64,000 bases of DNA from 1-14-2-50-31-20 sp964617555 (GTDB taxonomy: Bacteria > Bacteroidota > Ignavibacteria > Ignavibacteriales > Melioribacteraceae). The stretch covers positions 1-64,000 of the forward strand of contig CAZTYP010000070.1 of assembly GCA_964617555.1 (NCBI GenBank), given 5' to 3'. The position numbers and the translations under genes are program-made. The notes beneath the pieces were generated by a model. The model ran no database searches, had not been told where the DNA came from, and saw only the letters and a list, made by a program, of their open reading frames with translations. This document shows, in pieces, positions 17,786-25,892 of this stretch. The first letter of the stretch is position 1; each line of letters opens with the position of its first letter.

Positions 17786-18634
17786 CTATTCAAAAATAAT
17801 CGTCTTTCCTTTATGAACCAATATTCTGTGTTCCAAAAAAGAGTGCAATGCTCCTGCAAGAACAAGTCTTTCCAAATCCCGTCCTTTTCTTATCAAATCC
17901 TTAACGGAATCTTTGTGGGTTATACGAACTATATCTTGAGCAATAATTGGCCCTTCGTCCAAATCGTTTGTAACAAAATGACTTGTTGCACCAATCATTT
18001 TTACGCCGCGGTCGTATGCTTGCTTGTAAGGATTTCCGCCCATAAAAGCCGGTAAAAAGGAATGATGAATATTAATAATACGATTCGGAAATTTCGCAAC
18101 AAAATTTTCCGATAAAATTTGCATATATCTTGCCAATACAATCAAATCTGTATTTAGAGAATTAATTAATTCGATTTCTTTTTTTTCTTGCTCTGCTTTA
18201 TTCTCTTTTGTTATCGGGAAATGATAATAAGGGATGTTATAACTTGCCGCAAGAGGTTCCAAATCCATATGGTTGGAAATAACGGCGGATATTTCAACTT
18301 TAAATTCACCTAATTTGTAACGCCATAAAATTTCTTGCAAAGCATGGTCGTATTTGGAAACAAAGATTGCCATTCGCGGAATTTTATCGGTAAAATTTAT
18401 TTGCCATTTCGCATTAATTTTTTCGGCAAGCAATTTGAATTGCCAATTAATTTTTTGACGTGGAATTAAAAAGTTTTCCAATTCCCATTCCACACGTATG
18501 AAAAACATTTTTTCGGAGGCATCCACGTGTTCGTCCAAATCTATAATATTACCATTATTCTCGGCAATAAACCCCGATATTTTTGCAACCAAACCCTTTT
18601 GGTCTTTGCAAGAAAGTAAAAGTATTGCAGACAT
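17786..18634 (-). CDS. purU: Formyltetrahydrofolate deformylase
   Basis: Hydrolyses 10-formyltetrahydrofolate to formate and tetrahydrofolate, balancing one-carbon pools and supplying formate. An N-terminal ACT domain (about residues 1-75, SCKDQKGLVAKISGF) is followed by a formyltransferase-fold domain with the hydrolase signature NIHHSFLPAF near residue 190, and then TSHFVTNDLDEGPIIAQD. The 282-residue length matches PurU. The ACT domain distinguishes it from GAR transformylase (PurN). It is the third gene of a minus-strand run after the GT39 and GtrA genes (21-base gap), although a functional link with these is not apparent. Confidence 0.92.
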   Translation of the reverse strand: MSAILLLSCKDQKGLVAKISGFIAENNGNIIDLDEHVDASEKMFFIRVEWELENFLIPRQKINWQFKLLAEKINAKWQINFTDKIPRMAIFVSKYDHALQEILWRYKLGEFKVEISAVISNHMDLEPLAASYNIPYYHFPITKENKAEQEKKEIELINSLNTDLIVLARYMQILSENFVAKFPNRIINIHHSFLPAFMGGNPYKQAYDRGVKMIGATSHFVTNDLDEGPIIAQDIVRITHKDSVKDLIRKGRDLERLVLAGALHSFLEHRILVHKGKTIIFE

Positions 18635-18655
18635 AAAACACCTATGTTTTTTAAT

Positions 18656-19081
18656 TTACTCCGATTTAAAAACCCAAAATTCTCCCAACATAAAATTGGA
18701 AATCATCCCGAAAAATATTCCGATAAGATTTGCAATCAAATAATGGAACCCCATAAATTCCGACAGCAAAAGTAAAACAACATAATTAATTAAAGCTCCT
18801 AAAGATGCCGATAAATAATACCGCCACAAGCTGTTAAAAAACCCGTGTTTACGAATCTCTTTGTTTTCGTTCCATGTCCAATAGTTATTTAAAACAAAAT
18901 TAGAAAAAACGGCAGTTCCTATTGCAAAAAACGGGGCAACGGTAAGAGGTATGCCGAGTTTTCCTTTCAAAAGCCAGAGCATCCCGGTATTTACGGCTAT
19001 GCCGCTTGTTCCGACAATTCCGAATTTTACAAACCGAATTATAAAATTTTTATTCAGCTTTTCCTTTATAATTTTTAGCAT
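18656..19081 (-). CDS. GtrA-family membrane protein
   Basis: A 141-residue protein with four predicted membrane spans, the family hallmarks KFGIVGTSGIAVNTGM near the N-terminus and FVLNNYWTWNENK in the middle. GtrA-type proteins are thought to flip or present polyprenyl-linked sugars to surface glycosyltransferases. The start lies 32 bases inside the end of the GT39 gene, so the two are very probably translationally coupled and work together in modifying a surface glycan or lipid. The ATG at 19081 places the first transmembrane segment at residues 17-35, as expected. Confidence 0.87.
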   Translation of the reverse strand: MLKIIKEKLNKNFIIRFVKFGIVGTSGIAVNTGMLWLLKGKLGIPLTVAPFFAIGTAVFSNFVLNNYWTWNENKEIRKHGFFNSLWRYYLSASLGALINYVVLLLLSEFMGFHYLIANLIGIFFGMISNFMLGEFWVFKSE

Positions 19082-20552
19082 AATAACATATTATTTTTCG
19101 TGCGGATTTTCCGTTAAAAAACTTATAATTAAAAGTATCTATTTCCGTTACTTCGTCAAAATATTTTTTTATTTCTTTTAAATCGGGGCTATATTCCGTA
19201 CGATTACTTCGGACATAAATAGCATCTTTACCCGTTAAACTGTCCGGTATTCCCCAATAATCGAATTGCAACGCACGCTTACCGTAAATATTTTCCGCAT
19301 ATGTATTTTGTTGGTCGGGCAAATAAAATTTCATTAACGATGCGGCTTTATATCCGTTGCAGAAAATAAAAACTTTCTTTTTCCCGCCGTGTTGTTCCTG
19401 AATTCGGTAAACTTCTTTTGCAGCATCTTTCCAACCGCTCCAAGTATTTCCGTTACCAAGCGGAATATTTGGAATAACCAGAATAAAATGTGCAATAACA
19501 ATCAAAACAACGGAAAACCAAATTCCCGTTTTTAACAATTTGGATTGATGTAAAAAATTATTGTAGTAGAGAAGGGCAATAATTACAATTGCAGGTAAAT
19601 ACCCCGGGAGCAACCAATTCATTTTTACAAGTGATGTTAAACTTACCAAAGTAAATCCGGCAATAATTACTATTGCACTCCAAAAAAAGAGATGAAATTT
19701 TTCTTTTTCTTTCCAAGATTTTATTACAGCATAAAAACTTTTAAACAGAAAAACAAAAAGAAGCGGAGTTAACATAAAAAGTTGGCTGGCAAAAAGCTGT
19801 AAAATGTAAGTAATACGAAGCGTCCGGAATGTACTTGTTCTTTCCGTTGACTGAAAAAGGAAAGATGCCCAACTCCTTTCGGCGTTCCAATAAATTACGG
19901 GAGAAAAAATTACAAGCCCTATTAAAACGGCTAAATATGGATATGGCGAAAGCAATTCTTTTCTATACCTTGCGGAAAAAAGAAGAAACAAAAAAACAGA
20001 ACCTAAAATTACAATCGCGGGATATTTACTTACCAAACCAAACCCCAGAGCAATACCGGCAACAAACCACCAATTTTTGTTCCCCGTAATAAATCGTTCC
20101 TGTACGGAAAAAACAATTAAAAGCCAGAAAAAAACAAGCGGTGTATCGGGCACAATGGTAATTGAATAGATATGAGCAAAAAGAGTAAAATTAAAAAGTA
20201 TAACCGAAAGGAAAGCAACTGCATTGTTATTCAATTCCTTAAAATAATTTTCCGCAAATCTATTAACGGTTTTGTAAAGCAATAGTGATGTAAGTAAATA
20301 CCATATTACCGCCATAAATTTTATTCCGAAAATATTATTTCCGAATATACCGGTTCCAAGCCAAATTGAATAAGCTGCCATGGGGGGATGATCGAAATAA
20401 GACCAATCAGGATTTTGCGAATAGTACCAATAATATGCTTCTTGCGGCATTAAAGGAATAATGAAAAGATATAACAGTTTTATAAAGATAACTATTCCAA
20501 TAAATTTCAAAAAATTACTTTTCGACGAAAGAAATGTTTCGGAAAAAACCAC
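19050..20552 (-). CDS. GT39/ArnT-like membrane glycosyltransferase
   Basis: A 500-residue integral membrane protein of the dolichyl-phosphate-mannose transferase (PMT_2) clan, which moves a sugar from a polyprenyl carrier to a protein or lipid on the outer face of the inner membrane. The first loop after helix 1 has the expected acidic/aromatic signature PQEAYYWYYSQNPDW followed by YFDHPPM. About ten further hydrophobic segments follow, and a soluble C-terminal domain (after about residue 390). The start is GTG at 20552, supported by AAAGG 6 bases upstream. The GtrA gene overlaps its 3' end. Acceptor and donor cannot be told from sequence. Confidence 0.83.
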   Translation of the reverse strand: MVFSETFLSSKSNFLKFIGIVIFIKLLYLFIIPLMPQEAYYWYYSQNPDWSYFDHPPMAAYSIWLGTGIFGNNIFGIKFMAVIWYLLTSLLLYKTVNRFAENYFKELNNNAVAFLSVILFNFTLFAHIYSITIVPDTPLVFFWLLIVFSVQERFITGNKNWWFVAGIALGFGLVSKYPAIVILGSVFLFLLFSARYRKELLSPYPYLAVLIGLVIFSPVIYWNAERSWASFLFQSTERTSTFRTLRITYILQLFASQLFMLTPLLFVFLFKSFYAVIKSWKEKEKFHLFFWSAIVIIAGFTLVSLTSLVKMNWLLPGYLPAIVIIALLYYNNFLHQSKLLKTGIWFSVVLIVIAHFILVIPNIPLGNGNTWSGWKDAAKEVYRIQEQHGGKKKVFIFCNGYKAASLMKFYLPDQQNTYAENIYGKRALQFDYWGIPDSLTGKDAIYVRSNRTEYSPDLKEIKKYFDEVTEIDTFNYKFFNGKSARKIICYYAKNYKGKAE

Positions 20553-20577
20553 GGTATACCTTTGCTTTGCTGTTTTA

Positions 20578-20608
20578 CAAAATTACAAATAAATTTATGT
20601 TAAAAAAA
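20578..20608 (-). promoter_or_regulatory. Candidate promoter of the GT39-GtrA-purU run
   Basis: TAATTTTG on the minus strand (20585-20578) fits the TAnnTTTG box; TTTT (20608-20605) lies 19 bases upstream but belongs to the T-tract of the enolase terminator, so the -33 match is weak. It is 25 bases upstream of the GTG start. Confidence 0.3.
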
Positions 20609-20647
20609 AAGCTGCATTCCGATACAACTTGTACGGAATAACAGCTT
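20602..20647 (-). terminator. Rho-independent terminator of the enolase gene
   Basis: On the minus strand a hairpin AAGCTG...ATTCCG / CGGAAT...CAGCTT (outer arms 20642-20647 and 20609-20614, small internal asymmetry) is followed by nine Ts (20610-20602). It lies 20 bases past the enolase stop. Confidence 0.85.
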
Positions 20648-20667
20648 AGTGTAAAAAAGATATAAAT

Positions 20668-21960
20668 CTATCCCAAATAATTTACGGCGGAAATACCGGG
20701 GAATATTGCCGAGATATCAAGGTCTTCTTCAATACGTAAAAGTTGATTGTATTTGGCAATTCTGTCCGTTCTGCTTAAAGAACCCGTTTTAATTTGACCG
20801 GCATTTGTAGCCACTGCAATATCTGCAATTGTTGCATCTTCGGTTTCACCGGAACGATGCGAAATAACGGAAGTATAACTTGCACGTTTAGCCATCTCTA
20901 TTGCGTCTAAAGTTTCGGTGAGAGTCCCTATTTGATTAACTTTAATAAGAATTGAGTTTGCAATACCTTCTTCAATTCCGCGTGAAAGTTTTTCGGTGTT
21001 TGTTACAAACAGATCATCTCCAACCAATTGAATTTTTGCACCGAGTTTATCGGAAAGCATTTTCCATCCTTCCCAGTCATTTTCGTCAAGACCGTCTTCG
21101 AGGGAGACAATAGGATATTTTGAAATTAATTGAGAATAAATTTCAACCATTTCTTCCGCTGTTTTTTCGGAATTATCCGATTTAAAGAAACGATAAATCC
21201 CTTTTTCTTTGTCGTACATTTCACTGGAAGCGACATCCAGAGCAAATGAAATATCCTCACCAGGTTTGTATCCTGCTTTTTCTATTGCTTGTAAAAGAGT
21301 ATCTAAAACTTCTTCGTTAGTTTTAAGATTAGGAGCAAATCCGCCTTCGTCACCAACGGAAGTATTTAATCCCTTTGCTTTTAATACCGATTTTAAAGCG
21401 TGAAAAGTTTCTGCACCCATTCTAAGAGCTTCGGCAAATGTATCGGCTCCGTGGGGCATAATCATAAATTCTTGAAAATCAACAGTGTTATCGGCATGGC
21501 TGCCTCCATTAATTACATTCATCATTGGTACGGGAAGAGTTTTTGCATTTACTCCTCCGATGTATTTGTAAAGAGGAAGATCTAATGTTTGAGCGGCAGC
21601 CTTTGCAACGGCAAGAGAAACACCAAGCATTGCGTTTGCGCCCAATTTAGATTTATTTTCGGTTCCGTCAAGTTGAATTAAAAAGTTATCAATGCCCACT
21701 TGGTCGGTTGCATCAAAATCTATTAATTCATCGGCAATAATTTCGTTAACATTATCTACGGCTTTTAGTGTTCCTTTGCCGTTATATCTTTCTTTATCGC
21801 CGTCACGTAACTCAACAGCTTCGTGTTCTCCGGTAGAAGCCCCGCTCGGAACCGCTGCTCGGCCTATAACTCCCGATTCCAAAAGCACTTCTACTTCTAC
21901 TGTCGGATTCCCTCTGGAATCCAAAATCTCTCTTCCGAGTACATCTACAATTGTAGTCAT
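20668..21960 (-). CDS. eno: Enolase
   Basis: Interconverts 2-phosphoglycerate and phosphoenolpyruvate in glycolysis and gluconeogenesis. Family motifs are intact: SGASTGEHEAVELRDG (the mobile loop), the VGDEGGFAPNL metal/substrate segment with its catalytic glutamate, LEDGLDENDW and LVGDDLFVTN with the metal-binding acidic residues, then ILIKVNQIGTLTET with the catalytic lysine, and the enolase signature around VISHRSGETED. Length 430 is standard. A textbook AAAGGAG site lies 6 bases from the ATG, with a candidate promoter at 21993-22024 and a strong terminator, so it is a single-gene unit. Confidence 0.97.
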   Translation of the reverse strand: MTTIVDVLGREILDSRGNPTVEVEVLLESGVIGRAAVPSGASTGEHEAVELRDGDKERYNGKGTLKAVDNVNEIIADELIDFDATDQVGIDNFLIQLDGTENKSKLGANAMLGVSLAVAKAAAQTLDLPLYKYIGGVNAKTLPVPMMNVINGGSHADNTVDFQEFMIMPHGADTFAEALRMGAETFHALKSVLKAKGLNTSVGDEGGFAPNLKTNEEVLDTLLQAIEKAGYKPGEDISFALDVASSEMYDKEKGIYRFFKSDNSEKTAEEMVEIYSQLISKYPIVSLEDGLDENDWEGWKMLSDKLGAKIQLVGDDLFVTNTEKLSRGIEEGIANSILIKVNQIGTLTETLDAIEMAKRASYTSVISHRSGETEDATIADIAVATNAGQIKTGSLSRTDRIAKYNQLLRIEEDLDISAIFPGISAVNYLG

Positions 21961-21992
21961 CTCATTCTCCTTTGTTTAATTAATTGAATGTT

Positions 21993-22024
21993 CAAATATA
22001 CTGAAAATAAAGGGGATTCTCAAT
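21993..22024 (-). promoter_or_regulatory. Candidate enolase promoter
   Basis: On the minus strand TATATTTG (22000-21993) matches the TAnnTTTG -7 box exactly; TTGA (22023-22020) lies 19 bases upstream, or ATTG (22024-22021) at 20 bases, close to the TTTG -33 box. The predicted start of transcription would be near 21986, leaving a leader of roughly 25 bases with the ribosome site inside it. Confidence 0.5.
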
Positions 22025-22080
22025 TTTACGCTACTTACACCGTGAAATAATTAGAGGAAAGGGGAATGGAAAAAGAAGAA

Positions 22081-22722
22081 CTAATACATCATTCCAATAT
22101 TCAATTCAAGAAAAAATGTGCCGATTTCTTTTTTTATTACTCCGGTCATTTGTTCAACACCTTCGGAAAAAAACTTGATGTATGAATATTTCATACTTAA
22201 GCCAAGTAGATTTTTTTTGCTCAATCCGAAATTTGCTCCGAAGCCCAAATACCCGCCCGCCGCAAAATTAAATTTGGAATATTTAAATGATGCAAAAAAC
22301 TCTTCTTTGTACGGCGTTGATATTGAAACGGCAGGACCAAACCCAGCCATTAGATAAGGACGCAAATTATCCGTTAAATCCTTTTCAAATAATCTGTATC
22401 GCACTCCTACATTTAAGGGAATTAAAAAAACTCTGTTCTCTTTTCCCACAACAAAAGAATTACCGTAATAGTCGTAATACTCAAATTCCCGTTCTCCTTT
22501 TGCTTCCGAAAAAGAGAGTTCCAACGAGCCCTTTAATTTAAGTGAAAACTTACGCATATAAAAAGCTCCCAATCCGAACCCGCCATCGCTAAACAGCAAA
22601 TTTACACCTAACGAATTTCGAGGAAATTCCATAGGCGGTTTTTCGGGGGCAAATTCTCCTATCTTCTGAGAATAAATTAAAACAGCCGGTAACAGTAAAA
22701 ATATTTTTACAAAAGTTTTCAC
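22081..22722 (-). CDS. Small outer-membrane beta-barrel protein
   Basis: A signal peptide (MKTFVKIFLLLPAVLIYSQ) is followed by alternating amphipathic strands with glycines and aromatic residues (GVNLLFSDGGFGLGAFYMRK, GVRYRLFE, GGYLGFGANFG), typical of eight-stranded OmpA/OmpW-like barrels. I use the GTG at 22722 (213 residues) because it puts the signal peptide at the N-terminus; the frame extends to 22791 without features. No specific function can be named. It is a single gene, divergent from the AddB-like gene with 81 bases between starts. Confidence 0.65.
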   Translation of the reverse strand: MKTFVKIFLLLPAVLIYSQKIGEFAPEKPPMEFPRNSLGVNLLFSDGGFGLGAFYMRKFSLKLKGSLELSFSEAKGEREFEYYDYYGNSFVVGKENRVFLIPLNVGVRYRLFEKDLTDNLRPYLMAGFGPAVSISTPYKEEFFASFKYSKFNFAAGGYLGFGANFGLSKKNLLGLSMKYSYIKFFSEGVEQMTGVIKKEIGTFFLELNIGMMY

Positions 22723-22803
22723 TTTAATTCTTTTTCTTTCAAATATTGATGTATAAAATATATTAAATTTAGTAGTATTAATTAAATACACTTTTTTTTA
22801 CAT

Positions 22804-25800
22804 ATGATATTAACAAAAGAAAACGTTGATTTTGTAAATACCGATGAATTATTAGATGCGGAAATTAAAGCCGGCATGTTCAATAAATTTTTACTTTGCG
22901 TGCCGACAAACAGAAAATTAAGACATCTGAAAAAGGCTATAATTTCATCATCACCAGGGCAGAAGGCAAACAAAATAAATATTGAAACATTAGGAACTCT
23001 TTCAAAAAAATTACTTCAAGTTTCAAAACAGTTTCACGAATTAAGCGAGCAGGCGGCAACAATATTTATAGAGCAAAGTGTTAAAGAAACCAAGTTGATT
23101 TATTTTAACAATTATAACGGAAATATTCCTTTCGGAACTTTGGAGCGAATAAAAAACGTAATTTCAAAATATAAAGAAACCGGAATTACCCATGAACTTC
23201 TTTTAAAAGAAGCTGAAACACTCGAACGTTCGGAAAAAAGCAAAGCGATTGACATTGCAAACATTTACCGAATATATTCGGCAAAATGTAATTCTCTTAA
23301 TGCCTTTGAAACAGGCGATGTTTATTCCAACCTTGTAACTACAGAAAGCAATATTTTTGAAAAGAATTTCAGAGTACTTTTCCCTGATGTTAAGTTAATT
23401 GTTTTTGACGGTTTTGATGAATTCACTCAACCGGAATTACAAATACTTAATAAGCTTTCCCAAATAACAAACACAAAACTTTTCCTTAATTTCGATTATT
23501 ATTCCTTTAATCCCTTACTCTTTTCTCATCTCGACAATACTTATAAAAAATTGGAAGAATACGGATTTAAAATAATTGAAGAAAAACGGGAAGTAAATCC
23601 CGCTACTTTTATTGAAGCTGTTAAAAAGAAACTATTTCTTAAAACAAAAGAGAGCCGCGAAACAACTTTTGAAAACAAGATAACCGAAATATCGGCTCCG
23701 AGTAGAGAAAAAGAAGTTGTTGCAATTGCAAAAGAGATAAAAAGTTTATTAACAGAGGGGAAAGCCGAACCGCACGAAATTTCCGTAACGTTTAATTTAA
23801 TAAAAAATTATTCACCGATTGTTCGTAATGTTTTCCATCTTTACGGAATTCCGTTCAACTTAACAGACAGACCCAGACTTAATCAATCTCTTTCCGTACT
23901 TGCCGTAATAAATTTTTTGGAAATCTTAGATTCGGATTATTATTACAAGAACATTATACGTGCGTTTAGCAATTCATTTATTTCCTCTGATTTTTTTGAT
24001 ATGGATTCCCTCCTTTTTTCAGCCGTAAAATTAAAAATTGTTATAGGGAAGAAAAATTGGGAATATCAATTAAACCGCGGTATTGCTTACGAAAAAAAAC
24101 TTTCAGGACTTTCGGGAAACAGTAAACGAATTGCAAAATATAAACGAACTTTAAATACCCTTGAAAATATTAACGATTTACTCTCTCCGTTTAAAAAAGA
24201 GTTAACGCCACAAATGTTTTACTTAGAGCTGAACGAATTAACCCATAAACTAAATATACCGACAAATATACTTCACTCGGAAACGACCGGAAAAGAGAGA
24301 GAAATAAAAGCATTAACCATATTCCTTGATTCCGCTAAGGAGATATTGAATTTAATAGCACAAGAGTATTCGGAAAATAAAACATTCCCTTTTAAATTCT
24401 ATCTAGAGAAATTACAAACTCTTATAACATCAACAAGATTTAACGTTAAAGAGCGTTCAGAATACGGGGTGCTTATTACAAATATAAACGAATTACGCGG
24501 ACTTAATTTCAAATATTCTTTTATTGGCGGAATGATAGACGGGGATTTCCCGACACGTTACAGACCTGAAATATTTTTTTCCGGTTCTTTTATGAAAAAA
24601 GAAAATGACCATCTTAATGAAGAACGCTTCAGATTTTATCAAGCTCTTTCGTCGTGGGAAAAAGGATTATTTATTTCATATCCGACGGGAGAGGAGTTTA
24701 CTCCTTCCACTTTTCTTAATGATTTCAAAAAAGGTTTTAAGATAAAAACAAAGACGTTTGATGATTATTATAATCTTATCTATTCGTTAGAAGAAGGGGA
24801 AAAGCAAATCCCTCTGACCGATAAAAATTTTCCCGTAAAAGAGGAAAAAGAATTATGGCAAAAACAAAGCATGCAAAATCTATATAGAACCGAAACACCT
24901 CATGCCAATTCGGAATTTTCGGGTTACGTAGGTTCAACATTCAAAACGAAAGACGAAAAACCTTTTTCCGTTTCTCGCTTGGAAACTTATACACAATGCC
25001 CATTTAAATATTTTATAGAACATATACTAAAAATTGAAACTTTCGATGAACCGGATGAAGAGATTGAAGCAATAGAAATAGGCAGTTTGCTACATTCAAT
25101 TGTTTATAAATTTTTTACCGAGATTTCATTAAAAAATATCAAACTGCAAAATTGTTCCGACCATGTTTTTTCGATTGCCGAAAATATTATGTTCACCATT
25201 GCCGCTGAAGAAGTTGAAAAGATATTCAATAATTCCCCTTTCGCTTTTTATGAAAGAGAACAAATTCTCGGCATAGACAATAATCATAAGCATTCAATCC
25301 TTTATAAAATTCTAGAATACGAAAGAAACAACGAAAACGAACTTACACCTAAATATTTTGAAGTCAATTTCGGCATTACGGATATTGAACGTGATGAAAT
25401 ATTATCCCAAAAAGCTCCGTTATTACTGGATAATATAAAACTTCAAGGTAAAATAGACAGAATTGACGTTGATAATAAAAACAAGGTTTTTGAAATAATA
25501 GATTATAAAAGCGGCAGTAAATATGTTACAAAAGCGGAAATAGAAAAAGGACTTTCTTTACAGCTTCCCGTTTACGTTTGGGCGGCAAAAACTTTACTTT
25601 TAAATGCCGAAACCGTAAAATATAATCCGGTTGCCATGACAATATACTCCCTGAAATATAAAAAGGACACATTCGGGAAAAAACCTGTTTTTTTAACTCG
25701 CAAAAAAAATGCAGACTTTACGGCGTTGATAAACGAACTTGTTGAAACAGCCTTAACACATGTAAAAAATTCGGTTGCCGGAATTAGGGAAGGTAAATTT

Positions 25801-25890
25801 TCAGTTACCCGTTTTTTAAATGATACCGATAATATTTGTAAATTCTGCTCTTTCAATTCAATTTGCAGAATAGAATCTTTGGAGAAATAA
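22804..25890 (+). CDS. AddB/RexB-like PD-(D/E)XK exonuclease with Fe-S cluster motif
   Basis: A 1028-residue protein resembling the second subunit of the AddAB recombination nuclease. The C-terminal nuclease domain contains GSLLHSIV, IDRID and the catalytic IDYKSG (Asp900-Lys902). Four cysteines are spaced as in the iron-sulfur nuclease of AddB: Cys732 in QCPFKYF and C-x2-C-x5-C at 1012, 1015 and 1021. The helicase-like middle keeps the UvrD-type fold (INIETLGTLSKKLL, VFDGFDEFTQPELQIL), but the N-terminus has no Walker A GxGKT motif where AddB has one, so ATP hydrolysis is doubtful. No AddA partner gene is in the window. The gene converges on the lamin-tail gene with a 2-base gap. Role inferred: double-strand-break end processing. 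Confidence 0.78.
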   Translation: MILTKENVDFVNTDELLDAEIKAGMFNKFLLCVPTNRKLRHLKKAIISSSPGQKANKINIETLGTLSKKLLQVSKQFHELSEQAATIFIEQSVKETKLIYFNNYNGNIPFGTLERIKNVISKYKETGITHELLLKEAETLERSEKSKAIDIANIYRIYSAKCNSLNAFETGDVYSNLVTTESNIFEKNFRVLFPDVKLIVFDGFDEFTQPELQILNKLSQITNTKLFLNFDYYSFNPLLFSHLDNTYKKLEEYGFKIIEEKREVNPATFIEAVKKKLFLKTKESRETTFENKITEISAPSREKEVVAIAKEIKSLLTEGKAEPHEISVTFNLIKNYSPIVRNVFHLYGIPFNLTDRPRLNQSLSVLAVINFLEILDSDYYYKNIIRAFSNSFISSDFFDMDSLLFSAVKLKIVIGKKNWEYQLNRGIAYEKKLSGLSGNSKRIAKYKRTLNTLENINDLLSPFKKELTPQMFYLELNELTHKLNIPTNILHSETTGKEREIKALTIFLDSAKEILNLIAQEYSENKTFPFKFYLEKLQTLITSTRFNVKERSEYGVLITNINELRGLNFKYSFIGGMIDGDFPTRYRPEIFFSGSFMKKENDHLNEERFRFYQALSSWEKGLFISYPTGEEFTPSTFLNDFKKGFKIKTKTFDDYYNLIYSLEEGEKQIPLTDKNFPVKEEKELWQKQSMQNLYRTETPHANSEFSGYVGSTFKTKDEKPFSVSRLETYTQCPFKYFIEHILKIETFDEPDEEIEAIEIGSLLHSIVYKFFTEISLKNIKLQNCSDHVFSIAENIMFTIAAEEVEKIFNNSPFAFYEREQILGIDNNHKHSILYKILEYERNNENELTPKYFEVNFGITDIERDEILSQKAPLLLDNIKLQGKIDRIDVDNKNKVFEIIDYKSGSKYVTKAEIEKGLSLQLPVYVWAAKTLLLNAETVKYNPVAMTIYSLKYKKDTFGKKPVFLTRKKNADFTALINELVETALTHVKNSVAGIREGKFSVTRFLNDTDNICKFCSFNSICRIESLEK

Positions 25891-25892
25891 AA

